Positions 43,804 to 55,503 of a stretch of DNA of 64,000 nt are shown piece after piece. Each line of letters begins with the position of its first letter. The first letter of the stretch is position 1. This DNA is from Paratinospora sagittata. Taxonomy: Eukaryota; Streptophyta; Magnoliopsida; Ranunculales; Menispermaceae. Location of the stretch: the NCBI GenBank assembly GCA_035771175.1, contig CM069598.1, positions 18,824,438 through 18,888,437 on the forward strand, in the 5' to 3' direction. Under the pieces are notes generated by a model. The model saw nothing but the letters and a program-made list of their open reading frames with translations. It searched no databases and was not told the origin of the DNA. The position numbers and the translations under genes were made by a program.

Positions 43804-45619
43804 AACCACGTCATGTCGATGGAAGTAATAACCTCAGGGTACTCAGCATACTCTTAAAACAATACATTTTTCTGATGATTGTATTCCTCTATTGTATCAG
43901 AAAAAACCAATTCATTCCACTTCCTCATAAAAGCTTCAAAGTCCTCATTCTTTGCAAACTTGCTCTTTGAGTTGGCCAGCAGGTTCTTGTTTATGTGTCA
44001 TGTACATAACAGATTTATTATATCAGGGAACACACATGAAACAACATTCATCAAGACCAAGTCCCTGTCTGTCACAATTATCTAGGGAAGAGACCACTCA
44101 TCCAACAATTTCCTCAATTTTTGTAGTGCCCACATGTAATTTTCTTTGTTTTCAGATGCCATATACACAAATGCCACTAAAAATGTCATATCCGTCGATG
44201 TGACACCAACAATCTCCAGTAATGAAAATTTGTACTTGTTCGTCTTGTATGTACAGTCCATCAGAAGCACAAATGAGAAACGCCTCAAAAGATCCACTGA
44301 AACAGGATGAGCCCAAAATATATCTTCAACAACGTCAGTGCCTTCTTTGCACCTGTGCCACTCGACGTACTTCTCTTCCTCTAACTTATGCAATAGTTGT
44401 TGAATCTGAGATCTGCCTCCATATTCCAACAACATATGCTTATGTTTGGCATTGTATATTGTCTTCAATGTCGATGCATTACTGACACTTCTTTCCTTTA
44501 AAGTCATCAATATGTCTTTTGGTCGGACATTACTCTTTGACATTTGTACCATGACTTCTACTTCATCATTATTCAACCTTCCAGCGTGTGAGTGTCCTTC
44601 AAAGTACTTTGCAACAGGGTGGTTATGGGTGTCACATGCAATTTTTAACGTCTACACACTGTCCCGAGGATTCTTGCACTTCTTCGTGCAAGTTTGAATT
44701 ATGTTTGCCTTCATACCAACAGAAGATTTCTGAGCAGTGGATCTATGACGGTCATATCTCTCACAAGCAAAATTGACCCGGGCTCGCCTACCATTACCCC
44801 CAACATCTGAGTTTTGGATTATGATCACAAAACCATTCCTTCTACCAACCTCTTGGACCCAGGAAACAAGTTTCTCCCGTGTACTAAACTCCCTATTGGA
44901 GGTGAACGATTCTGTGTAATTAATGACCATTGCAAGTTCTTTACCCTAAATTTATGTAGAATTTTATAATTAGACAATAAATAAATGAAAATTGTCATTA
45001 ACGACATCAAATACACCCAAATGCATAACATAACAATTTCATGCACACAAATTTGGACAGGTGTAATAAATGGAAGGGTATGCCAATTAGGGCCGACCCT
45101 TTTACACTAAGGTTAGCTTATTGTGACTGACCGTAATAAAGAAAGGTCGGCCCTATGTGGCCGACTCTCTTATATAACAATCGGCCTCATAGGGCTGACC
45201 TTTAACTTGATTTTTTTGAAAAAAAATGGCCATTTTCATTCGCTAACAACCAAAACTTACCTTTCCTTGATGTGCGTCGTCACAGAAACAATTCCGTGTT
45301 GATGGTGTTGTTTTTTGAATGATTTAACTTAGAAAATCAAACAATCATCCGTTAAACGAAACATCCAAAAAAATTGTTAAACAATGAAGAAAAAAATCCT
45401 TGCAATAGCTTGCTTACAACGATTACAACATGTAGACAAATGCAAGGGCGTTGCTTGGGCGTTGGCGTTGGAGAAAAGAAGAAGAACCAGTGGTGGTGTT
45501 GGAGAGAAGAAGAAGACGGTGGGGTGTGAGTAAGAAAGGTATTTTTTTTTTAAGATTAGTTTAATAAATTTGATTGAGGGTATTTTAAGGAAAAGCAAAA
45601 AAAAAAAAAAAAAAAAAAG

Positions 45620-45664
45620 ACTGAAATATAGATAATTTATAAATGGGTCCATCTATCTGGGCTC
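45620..45664 (-). repeat. Right terminal inverted repeat of the MULE
   Basis: On minus it starts GAGCCCAGATAGATGGACCC and runs to TTTCAGTC, followed by a long T tract. It pairs with 32893-32937. Confidence 0.65.
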
Positions 45665-46105
45665 TTATATTAATATCAAGAGATAAGTCAATGCCAAAAT
45701 TTGCCCTTCCTTAATAAATAGTTTTAAGTGGGGCCACACTTTGAAAAAAAAAAGAAAAAAAGAAAAAAGAAAAAAGGGTGATGCTGCTGAAATATGAAAG
45801 GATAAGGGTAAGAAAAGGAACAATAGAAAATGTACATGCAATAGATCAAATCCCAATTTCTGCTTTCAAATTATATCCATGCTCAAGAAAGTCAATGCAA
45901 TAAAGTAAAAGCTTTATTTTATTTTATTTTTCTCTGGAGTGGCAGTGTTGGGTAGTAATTAGTAAAGAAATTCACGTTGCTGGCCCAGGCCTTTTCAGTT
46001 TAATTTTCTTGGATATTTTATCATTCAGATTATATAGATTTCGTTATAAGTTTTTAGAAACCTAAAATCAGTGTAAAAGAAAGATTTTTAACACTTCTCT
46101 TATTC

Positions 46106-46136
<31 letters not shown>

Positions 46137-47553
46137 TTTTTTTTTTGTAACACCAACCATAAATTAGAAATAAAAATAAAAGTTACAACTGACTAAAATG
46201 ATTTTTTTTTTTTGAAACCAACTGACTGAAATGATTTGAACATATAAAATGAAAACTATTAAATGGATTGAGAGGTTGGAAACGTAATTCAATATCTTTA
46301 TTGAACCATTTATAGGCCAAATAGTGCAGCTAGCTAGACCATACACATCCAACCTAACATGCTTAATTGACCAATTACTTAAAAAGTCTGTCAACAAAAT
46401 CTGTTAAAATTAGGTTTAGTACATAATTTCTTGTCCACATATACCTAAAATAGGGAACAAATTATGTTTATGAGGATACACAAAATGAGATAAACAGACA
46501 AAGGAAAGTGGACAATAATATTTTCAAGTAGTCTATCAAATAATTCCATATAGGAAAATGCTAGGAAGTCTTCTTAATAGGATTCAACTTCACATTCGCC
46601 TGAGGTAGAAATGGACGAAGATAATAGGCAGATTTGATTTTTCAAAGTTAAAAAGTGCGTTTTACATCTAATGAAGAAAGAGATAAAGGTGACCAACTTT
46701 AAAAAATAAATCTAGATGTTACTTTCATATATCTCGACCTTAAAAAAGTGTAGAGTTAAGTTCCACCAAAGAGTCTTCCTAGTATTCTCCTTTTATAAAA
46801 AATATTAATCTAAGTATAAAAAATACAACTAACATATTCACAATCATGAAATAAATGCGTGTTGCTCAAGGTACGCAATAAATAATTTAATGGTATTTTT
46901 TACATTACTGCTTTTTATGTTTTTAGGATGAAAAGACTACGGAGCACCTATTCTTCTCGTCTATTAGCCCATAGAATGTTGTTTATCTGGCTTTTTATCT
47001 CTAAAAAGAGAATACGTATCCCCGCTACTTGTGTAAAAGGACTAACATTCTCATAACAATCCTCATCTCCAAGATTTGACAAGGATGTGAGACTAGTTGC
47101 AGCTTACGCAACTATGCGGTCTGTATGACTAGGTTCTCTACCATATGAGATATACTGTAATTACATACTTTATCTCAATATATATACAATATAATTTATT
47201 TAAACCTGAAAATTATCACACTTCACATAGATAAGACTTTTGAAGTGCAGGTCCAGAGAAGGGCATTTCAGTCATAGCAGACAGAAAGAAACGGAACCAG
47301 AAAGCTGGAAGAAAGACAGAGATAACATAAAGTCTTAAATTGGAAATAAATTAACTTAAAATCTCTCCTCCTCCTCCTCCTCCTCCTCCCGTCTTAATTG
47401 TCAAATCTCAAACGCTCCAATCCAAGATTAGAAAAAAGAAATAAATAATAAAATTAATTAAATAAATACAATTTTGCCGACGTCTCTCTTCCTGACTTTT
47501 TCCAGACTGATATCTCCGAGATCATTCGAAGAAACTGAATCAATCAAGAGGAG
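45665..47553. promoter_or_regulatory. Upstream region of the metacaspase gene
   Basis: About 1.9 kb without a gene. It holds an ATT microsatellite (about 46108-46140) and a CTC-repeat run at 47366-47389, which falls where the 5' untranslated region or core promoter would lie. Such CT-rich runs close to starts are common in plant promoters. No certain TATA box was picked. Confidence 0.5.
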
Positions 47554-49420
47554 ATGGCGAAGAAGGCAATTCTGGTGGGATGCAATTACTCGGGAACGAA
47601 GGCGGAGCTGAAGGGATGCATTAACGACGTCAAGAGAACCTACCGATCTCTCACCGAACGCTTCGGATTCTCACCTGACAACATCACCGTCTTGATCGAC
47701 ACTGACGATTCGTATACTCAGCCTACGGGAAAGAACATTCGACGAGCGCTCTCAGATCTGGCTCGATCAGCCGAGCCAGGAGACATCCTTTTCTTCCATT
47801 ACAGTGGACACGGAACTCGGCTTCCCGCGGAGACCGGGGAGGACGATGACACTGGATATGATGAGTGCATTGTTCCCTCCGACATGAATCTCATCACAGG
47901 TGAATGATTCACACTTGATCTCCTTGATGATCGTTTCGTTCTGTTTTAGGTTTCAGTTTCTTTTGATTTTTTTTTTTTTCTCTAATGATATTGCTCTAAT
48001 TTCCGAAAGTTATTGTAATCGGAGGAGAATCGCGGTACTAGAAATATGTTTTAAAGGTTCGATTTGAATGATTTTTGTTCAAATCTCCGAATCTTATTAT
48101 GATCGGAGGAGAATCACGGAAGTAGAATATAGTCGTCTTTTAAAAGCTCAATTCAATTTCAGGTTAGGAATTTGTAGATTGAAATGGATAATTATCGGTC
48201 AGAGTCGGATTTCTGTGTTAAAAAAAAAAGGCGAAATGAACACTTCTTGTTTTCAATTCAATTTCGCGTTAGGATTTTGGTGAGTGGATGGGGATCGGAT
48301 TTTCAGTTTATAAAAAACAGAAAATGAAGGAAAGAAACGCCTCGTGTTCAATTCGATTTCGCGTTAGAATTTTACCGACTGGAGTGGATAATCCACGTTT
48401 GGGATTGGATATTGTTTCAAAACCGAAAAAAAAAAAAAAAGGGCCAAAGAAACAAGATTTCTGAGTAAGTACTAAATACCTTGTGGATTTGCAGATGACG
48501 ACTTCAGGGAGTTCGTGGATCGCATTCCAGAGGGCTGTCGAATTACAATCATTTCAGATTCCTGCCACAGCGGCGGACTGATCGACGAGGCCAAAGAGCA
48601 AATTGGTGAGAGCACCAAGCGTGAAGAGGATGACGAAGAGGAAGAAGGTTCTGGCGGGTTCAAGGGCTTCTTGAAGAAGACAATTCATGGCACATTGGAG
48701 TCTCGTGGAATTCACCTTCCTATAGGAGAGCACGTCCGCGGAAGGCATCATCGGAGTGACAACGAAGAAGCAGCAGAAGAAATTAGTGAAGGAGAACGAC
48801 AGTATGGCGTGAAGAACCGATCACTGCCTCTTCCAACTCTGATAGAAATCTTGAAGCAGAAGACTGGGAAGGAAGACATTGACGTAGGGAAACTGAGGCC
48901 TGCTCTGTTTGATATCTTTGGAGATGATGCAAGTCCCAAGGTTAAGAAATTCATGAAGTTTATCATGAACAAACTTCACCATGGTGAAGGTGAAAGTGAA
49001 GGTGGAAGTGGTAGTGGTGGATTCATGGGAATAGCTGGAAATTTGGCAATGCAGTTTCTGAAAACAAAGCTGGATCAGCATGATGAGGATTATGTAAAAC
49101 CTGCTGAGAAAACGAAAGTAGGAAGCAAACAAGAAGTGTATGCAGGATCAAGTAAGAGGGCACTTCCTGATAGTGGAATTCTGATCAGCGGATGCCAGAC
49201 GGATCAGACATCGGCGGATGCAAACCCTACTGGTAATCCTAATGAAGCTTATGGAGCTCTGAGCAATGTGATTCAGACCATAATTGCTGAGACCGATGGT
49301 AGAATTAGTAACCATGACCTCGTGCAGCATGCGAGGAAGATGCTGAAGAAGCAAGGGTTTACTCAGCGCCCTGGCCTGTATTGCAGTGATCACCATGTTG
49401 ATGTGCCTTTTATTTGCTAA
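47554..49420 (+). CDS. Type II metacaspase (MC4-like), two exons
   Basis: Exons are 47554-47899 and 48495-49420, joined in phase 1 at LIT/D, giving 423 residues, close to Arabidopsis MC4 length. [14 protein letters not shown] is the usual type II start, with no N-terminal prodomain. The catalytic dyad is His86 in HYSGHGTR and Cys139 in DSCHSGG. The long acidic linker (about 150-217) and the basic residues Lys222/Arg224 before [11 protein letters not shown] match the autoprocessing region of this type. The p10 part follows, with [17 protein letters not shown] and [11 protein letters not shown], ending VDVPFIC. These are Ca-dependent cysteine proteases that cut after Arg or Lys and act in damage responses, cell death and release of defence peptides. 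AATAAA at 49571 is a likely poly(A) signal. No lesions are seen. Confidence 0.97.
47900..48494 (+). other. Metacaspase intron
   Basis: 595 bp, GTGAAT at the start and TTTGCAG at the end. Three loosely related segments inside contain TCAATTTCG/GCGTTAGRATTTT (near 48155, 48255 and 48350), suggesting old local duplication. No gene inside. Confidence 0.9.
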
Positions 49421-50059
49421 GCCACAAGTGAAGAAGAAGAAGAGATGTAGTCTGGAAGGGATGACAAGGATGAAGATTATATATTTATGTTGAGTGCTTT
49501 TGTTTTGTGTGTGGTGCGCTTGTATGGCTTTTGATCTGTTTTGTACACAATAAGACAGTTTCAGATTATGAATAAATCAGATTTGAGTATATATTTCTAT
49601 GGTGGTGTCTTCAGATCAGCATTGGAGGGCCTAGAATCCGTTGATGAGTATCAATTTTGAGATGGCTCTTATGAATGGCATTTTTATCATGTTCTTGTGA
49701 TGGTCACACGAATTAAATCCACGTGGATCTAACCTTTTGCACATTTGGTTCATTCAGTCTGACGAAACACCAGTAGCCAGGAAAATACTTGATTTGTATT
49801 GCATGTGAATACTTTTGTCAATTTACAAGATACATAAGAAAAAATAATGACATCAATAACAATGACAATAAACACTTTCTGATTGGACAATACTTTCTCT
49901 TTTTCTGCAGTAAGAGGTTTCAGCTGTTCTTGAACAAGGGCCAGTTGTTGCATGTCAAAAAGCCAGCCATTGCATCTTTGATACTGGTGGTGGAATACTA
50001 GATATATTCAATCAGTGGATACCGTTAACAAAAAAACATACTGCTTCCACTGTTTCACA
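49421..50059. other. Spacer between metacaspase and the minus-strand gene
   Basis: Holds the metacaspase 3' untranslated region and the probable 3' untranslated region of the minus-strand gene. The two genes converge. No further gene is seen. Confidence 0.55.
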
Positions 50060-50663
50060 TCAATCATCAATCTCCTGAACCCATTCTAAATCTGACACCA
50101 AAAAACAAAATAAACAGGTAAAAATCTTAAGTTTAATGTATATTTTAAAATTTAAATACAATGATAGTCCCCAACAAAAAAAAAGGCCAGACAATATTAA
50201 AATTAGCAAAGCCTGTGCCAAAACTCTGGGATTTGCAAGACAATCTTTTTTCTCTTTTGTAATTGTATGATATTCTCATCCACAAATGAGTAACTTCAAA
50301 TGTGATGGATCCAAGGCAGCAACGTTCAAATGTTATCCAAAGTCCTAAATATTCTACTCATGACCTATTTAGGGGTTAGTATCCCAAATGGTGCTCAAAG
50401 TGGGCTCTATACCACATAGGAAGAGCACCATGTTCAGATGCAGGAATACTTTGTAGTTATGTGGTGTGCATAGTCATAAGGAAAGGAAAAAAGAAAACAA
50501 GGAGGTAACAACAATAGGAGTAGGTACCTTGAAGCACTGATTTAACTGCTGCATTAGGAACAAGAAGCCCGACAATCCGCTGCTTATCTGTTGTAGTCTC
50601 TATACACACAACACGGACACGTTTATGACTTTGCCGGGCCTGTAGAATCATTATAGTGAGATC
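50060..50663 (-). CDS. Last two exons of an unrecognised host gene
   Basis: Exon 50663-50528 follows CATTAG on minus and reads DLTIMILQARQSHKRVRVV, then CIETTTDKQRIVGLLVPNA and AVKSVLQ, ending before GTACCT. The terminal exon, 50091-50060, follows GGTGTCAG and reads (D)LEWVQEIDD then TGA. Both sides are phase 1, so the frame joins exactly, which supports a real gene. I do not recognise the family. Earlier exons should lie beyond 50663, but I could not pick them. Part may be at 51034-51351 or lost. It converges on the metacaspase gene. Confidence 0.6.
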
Positions 50664-52400
50664 CTAATGCTTATATGTAATCATACATGCAACAAATCAA
50701 GTCAACCAGTTACTGCACGGCATCTATAATTGAAACAACAAACTGGTGTTGTCCATAAAAGTGGAGTAATCATTATACTTGACTGCAAGGATGCATCAAA
50801 ATCCTAAACCAAGAAATTATTTTCATTTAACCATTGTTACTTTTCAAAAAAAATAAAAAAAATAAAATAAAATTAACCAGTGCTACATTTCTTCAATTGA
50901 GTTGAGACTCTTCCCCTGACAAATGTGCCTATAAACTGAACTCTTGATCTTGGAAAGTACAATAACATGATTATGCAAATTTATATCTTCCCAACATTTT
51001 TTTTTTATCTTCCTGGTAACTGCCTTATTTCAATTATATCAGAAGAGTAGTGCTAGACCAATGCTGGCACCCACGTTGGCATTTGCCTTGGCTGCCAGCG
51101 GGTATAAAGCATTTTCCTATCAGAAATACACCACCTTCATTAAGAGTTGCCTTAAATACCATAGAACACTGATTTGACCAAATTATCCTCAGGAGGCATT
51201 TTAGTTCAACAAAATCTGTTTTTTGAAATGAGAATGAATTTAGTGGCAAAAAAGCTATGATACAGCTACTGCCCCAGCCATAAAAAACATCCATTACTCC
51301 CTGTAGTCTACTTCTGATGTTCATCCCTCTATCCTTTAATTTCATAAACAAACATGATTAATAAAGTAACATAGACCAATAATTAATAACTTCATTCACT
51401 ATGAAATCTTTTCACGTTAACATGACTTCTGAATTAAACATAGTCAAGTCAAAACTATGGAGTTGGACTTTTAGCTCAAGAATCTATGACCTTTCCAGTT
51501 CATATGTTTGACGATACTGAACAACATGGTCAAGGAATTAAAAAAGCGAAAATATCTGAATATATTTTCTGATCTTTCAGTGGTCGAATTAAAGATAAAA
51601 TGGGAAAGAAAAAAACTCTAACTAAATAAACTTTTAAAAATGAGAAACACAAATATATAAAAACTAAAAATTGCAAAATTTGAATAAATTCGAATTAATG
51701 TAATATGTTACTATTTTACTAATTTCTGTTATCCCGATATATTTATATCTCCATAATTATTTTAATTCTAATACTGTTACTGACAATATTGTTACATCAT
51801 TAAAAATTTGAACTACTATTTTAAATACATTTATTAAAAAATTATTTAAAACAAAATAAAATAAATATTTCAAAAAAAAAAAATCTAATTCAGACGCTCG
51901 GCTAAATTTTCAAAGAATTTTAATTGCCTTATCATTATTCAAATTCTTTAATTAGTTAAAATTCCTTAACTAACAGAAAAGTCTTAATAACAATAATGAT
52001 GAAATTATAATTATAATTAAAATAATTTAGAAGCTACAAAGAAATGATTAAAAATCTCATCCAACTTAATATTATTGGAAACCTTCAATTACTTCACATT
52101 GATTACACAAGCATACAATGAAAATAATCTTTGAGAAACTTTTTAATTAATAATAAAGCATTGTTAACATTTTCACATTATCAAATTCTATAACGAAGTT
52201 TACTTCTAGACGAATATAAATAAAAATACAAACAAATTAGCCAATGAACTAAATAAGCCTTTAAAGCAATAATCTAAAACTTTAAATAGTAGCTCATCTT
52301 TTGAAAGAGGTAGCCAATTAGATCCTAGCTCTTCAATAGATGCACATCAATTGTATATCTTTCGCCTAAAACAGAAAACAATAGTAAACAAGAATAAACT
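50664..52400. other. AT-rich region, no certain gene
   Basis: About 1.7 kb. A 105-codon frame on minus (51351-51034) has no recognisable domain, and a frame of that length can arise by chance. From 51560 to 52300 the sequence is very AT-rich with no features. Upstream exons of the 50060-50663 gene may be hidden here. Confidence 0.45.
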
Positions 52401-52409
52401 CATCGAATC

Positions 52410-52580
52410 TCTTAAAGCTCTTACTTCGTACACGAGGCTCACAGGCCCACCACTACAAGATTTAAGGAAGAGATGATGTATGAACCTTTCCTTCACATTG
52501 GACAAACTATTTATGGATTCAAATTCGTGACCTCTAGATCACGATGAAGTAACCTCAACCTTTGCGTCTAGGTCCGCCCT
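52410..52580 (-). repeat. Possible tRNA-derived SINE relic
   Basis: On minus, GGTCACGAATTTGAATCC (near 52520) resembles the RNA polymerase III B box GGTCACGAGTTCGAATCC found in plant SINEs. It is followed by GTAGTGGTGGGCCTGTGAGCC, like the TGGTGGGAGCCTCGTGC part of such SINEs. No tail or duplication was found. Confidence 0.45.
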
Positions 52581-52746
52581 TCAACTCATAGATCTCATCT
52601 CTTATATAAATTAATTTGTTTTTTTCAATTATCAATTCATATGCTAACATAGAAAAATACAAGAGAATAATTTATTATACACACAATATGGTTAAGCAAT
52701 ATTAAATTCATGAAACCTGTTCCAAGTTGTTCTATTAATCCTTCAA

Positions 52747-52980
52747 TGTGCTGGAAATGTATGAAAAATTTTGTTCTATGGCCTACATCCACGGAAGAAA
52801 AGAAGAGATATTGTCTTATTCTTGATGATGTCTCAATGGAGGGACACCATATATATAGACATACAGGGCTATGTACACATATAGCAATAATTACAATTTT
52901 AGTAATTGCTAAATAATACTAAAAATATTATCTTTCTTTGAAGGAAAGAAATACTACAGATTTTGCTCCTCTCCACAACA
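52747..52980 (-). repeat. Copia 2 3' LTR
   Basis: It matches 57263-57519 from the TGTTGTGGAGAGG-like end at 52980 down to the CTATGGCCTACATCC block. The last 35 bp or so (left edge) are diverged, so 52747 is approximate. Confidence 0.75.
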
Positions 52981-52987
52981 CTCCCCC

Positions 52988-54605
52988 TCAAGCTAGTGAA
53001 TAAAGGTTTACCATTCCCAGCTTGGACACACTTGCTTGAAATGTAGTATGGTTTAACCCTTTAGTGAGTACATTGGCGAGCTGATTATTGGTAGACACAT
53101 ATGCAGTACAAATCAACCCACTATCAAGCTTCTCTTTAATGAAGTGCCTATCAATCTCTATATGCTTGGTTCGATCGTATTGAACTGGGTTATGGGCAAT
53201 GCTAATTGCAGATTTATTGTCACAATAGAGTCTCCTAGGGCCATCCCAGTGTATCTTCAAATCTGTCAAAATTATCTGCAACCATAATAGCTCACAAACC
53301 CCTTGTGCCATTGCTCGAAATTCTGCTTCAGCACTAGATCTGGCCACTACATTCTGCTTTTTACTTCGCCATGTCACCAAATTCCCACCAAGAAACGTAT
53401 AATATCCAGTAGTTGATCTTCTATCAACTACTGAACCAGCATAGTCTGAATCAGTATATGTTTCAAGAACCACTCCTGTGTGTCGTTTAAATAAGATGTC
53501 TTGTCCTGGAGTCCCATTAAGATACTGTAAAACGCGATTAGCTGCTTGCAAAAGAATATCTTTAGGGTTGTGCATGAACTGACTTATTACACTTACTGCA
53601 TATGCAATATCAGGTCTTGTGTGAGAGATATAGATGAGTCTTCCTATTAGTCTTTGATACATCTCCTTATTAACAGTCAGCGCTTCTTCAGCTTCTCCAA
53701 GCTTGTGATTAAGATCAATAGGAGTATTCATTGGTTTGCATGCTACCTTCCCTGTTTCTTTAAGATTTGTAATGTATTTCTATTGAGAAATAAAGATTCC
53801 CTGTTTTTGAGTGTGCCACTTCAATCCCTAGAAAGTATTTCAATCTCCCTAATTCCTTGATCTCAAATTCCTCGGTCAAACACTGTTTCAAGCTATGTTT
53901 CTCATGCTCATCGTTTCCCGTCATAATGATGTCATCTACATATACCAAAAGTGCAGTGATTACCCTGAAGCTGAGTGTTTAATGAATAAGGTATCCCCTT
54001 GACTCTGCTTGTACCCCATGTCTTTCATTATTTTGGCGAAGCGGCCAAACCATGCTCTTGGAGACTGTTTAAGTCCATACAAGGCCTTTTTCAGTTTGCA
54101 TACTTTACCAGTGGTTAGGCTGTTCTCAAATCCAGGAGGGACTTCCATATAGATCTCTCCTTCCAGATCTCCGAAGAAATGCATTTTTCACGTCAAATTG
54201 TTGCAAGTCCTAGTCGTAGTTGGCTGCTAAAGAAAGTAATAATCAGACAATATTCATTTTGGCAACTATAGCAAATGTCTCCAAATAGTCCACACCATAT
54301 GTCTAAGTGTACCCGTTCGCTACCAGTCTTGCCTTGTATCTCTCCAGTGACCCATCTGCTCTGTATTTAATTGTATAAACCCATTTGCATCCCACAGGTT
54401 TCTTCTCGGCAGGCAAATCATCCAACTCCCATGTTGTATTTTTCTCCAGGGCTTCCATTTCCACATTCATAGCTTGTTTCCAATTTATATTAGCTAAAGC
54501 CTCGGATAATGATGTAGGAGTCAGGATATTGTTCAGGCTGGTAAGGAAACTCTTATGGGTTGGTGAAAACTTCTCAAAGGATACAACATGAGATAGGGGA
54601 TACAA
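52988..54605 (-). pseudogene. Copia 2 reverse transcriptase and RNase H (broken)
   Basis: Blocks seen: MNVEMEALEKNTTWELDDLP, VGCKWVYTIKYRADGSLERY, ALYGLKQSPRAWFGRFAK, MVYVDDIIMTGND (catalytic box), KYFLGIEVAHSK. The RNase H half (53731-52988) is open for 247 codons, with YTDSDYAGSVVDRRSTTGYY, SAEAEFRAMA, CDNKSAISIAHNP and QLANVLTKGL. Frameshifts separate the parts at about 54300, 54190, 53955 and 53745. Confidence 0.92.
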
Positions 54606-54733
54606 GGGATGTTTAGTGCATTCCCTTGTTCCCTTTCTAATGGCAATGGGAATATCACTGTCAGGTTCAGAGGCTAAAAAATCATTGTTAGTTTTAGAAA
54701 CTAATGAAATGTGTAAGGAGGGTTTAGGATTTG

Positions 54734-55503
54734 TTACCTCATTTTCAGGGATTGGTTCAGATTCTTGATTTTTGCACCAAACTGGGTGTGGATCATGTTA
54801 TGGAAGGTAGGAAGAACAAAGCTCACATCGGATTTTTGTTTCAGTAAGAATATCCACGAGACTCGAGTACAATCATCAATGAAAGACACAAACCATCGCG
54901 CTCCAGAAATATTAGGTATTGGAGAAGACCCCAAATATCACTATGAATGAGATCAAAAGGATATGAACTTCTTGCATTACTAAGTGGAAAATATATACGC
55001 TTATGTTTTGCTAGTTCACACACGTCACAATGAAAGTCTTCAACATCTAGAGACTTAAACAAAAAAGGAAACATGATTTTAAGGGTTCAAAAAGAAGGAT
55101 GGCCAAGGCAGCGATGATGAAGCCATAACTTTTCTTTATTGGAAAACTTGTGCTCGAAGAGAAATGAAGTGTTACTCTTGACAGAATGTACTGCTGTCTC
55201 AAGGTAATACAACCCGTCTTGTTCCTTAGCACGTCCAATCATCGTCCCCAAGTCCTGGTCCTGAAATACACAGTAATTAGGAAAGAAGGTTACATTACAG
55301 CTCAGATCATGGGTCAGTTTTTGCATAGAGATAAGATTAGTAGATAGTTTAGGAACATGATGAACATTTCTGAGTGTAAGGGTGGGGCTGATGTGAACGT
55401 CACCCATACCAACAACTGTGGTTAAGGATCCATTAGCTGTGGCTATTTTCCGACTACTAGGACAGGGGTTGTAGGTGTGAAATATATTGGAAAAATTGGT
55501 CAT
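54734..55503 (-). pseudogene. Copia 2 protease/integrase, core partly deleted
   Basis: TNFSNIFHTYNPCPSSRKIA, WLHHRCLGHPSF, CDVCELAKHKRI and SFIDDCTRVSWIFLLKQ are present. After FGAKI the sequence jumps to ESEPIPENEV. Aligned to Copia 3, about 730 bp are missing, including the second catalytic Asp and the Glu. Several frameshifts precede this. Confidence 0.88.

Larger units (their letters stand above)
39538..44930 (-). pseudogene. MULE transposase with FAR1-like, DDE, SWIM and OTU-like parts, decayed and interrupted
   Basis: Reading on minus: FAR1-like part 44930-44652 (STREKLVSWVQEVG, SDVGGNGRRARVNFACER). DDE transposase 44576-43804 (LLMDCTYKTNKYKF with the first Asp; IIVTDRDL with the second), with stops at SLP, CT-HINKN and VLF. 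Solo LTR 41066-43803 then splits MTW from LVPHRKKFVKAWIDQ. Next come NTTTNRVESAHSKLK and a SWIM zinc finger (CGCVLHRTHRLPCTHEL, near 40670). Last is an OTU cysteine-protease-like domain with VDGHCGYRVIVEFIG (Cys) and NDNHFVQV (His), ending at 39538 with DWRRFRLQQAHGWETPYF. An intron separates the last exon (about 39715-39538). The DDE part would cut and join MULE ends. The role of the OTU part in such elements is unknown to me. Confidence 0.85.
32893..45664. mobile_element. Probable Mutator-like element (12.8 kb) with PMD gene and OTU-transposase gene
   Basis: The two ends are degenerate inverted repeats. On the left the start is GAAAACAGCTAAATGAACCC and on the right (minus) GAGCCCAGATAGATGGACCC. 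Both continue with TTATRRAYTATCTA and end CAGTC, about 45 bp. Flanks are TTATATTT (32885-32892) and TTATATTA (45665-45672), one mismatch in 8, a weak duplication in AT-rich DNA. Both inner ends have GGTCGGCC/GGCCGACC arrays (33388-33450 and 45080-45210). Inside are a PMD gene (+), a palindrome array, and a MULE transposase gene (-), broken by solo LTRs 35850-37743 and 41066-43803. All coding parts have stops, so the element is dead. PMD genes are known to have associated with MULEs. Confidence 0.75.

Noticed and set aside
51034..51351. 105-codon minus frame MFMKLKDRG... as a gene
   Set aside because: No domain, no supporting splice sites and no match I recognise. Kept only as a possible hidden part of the 50060-50663 gene.
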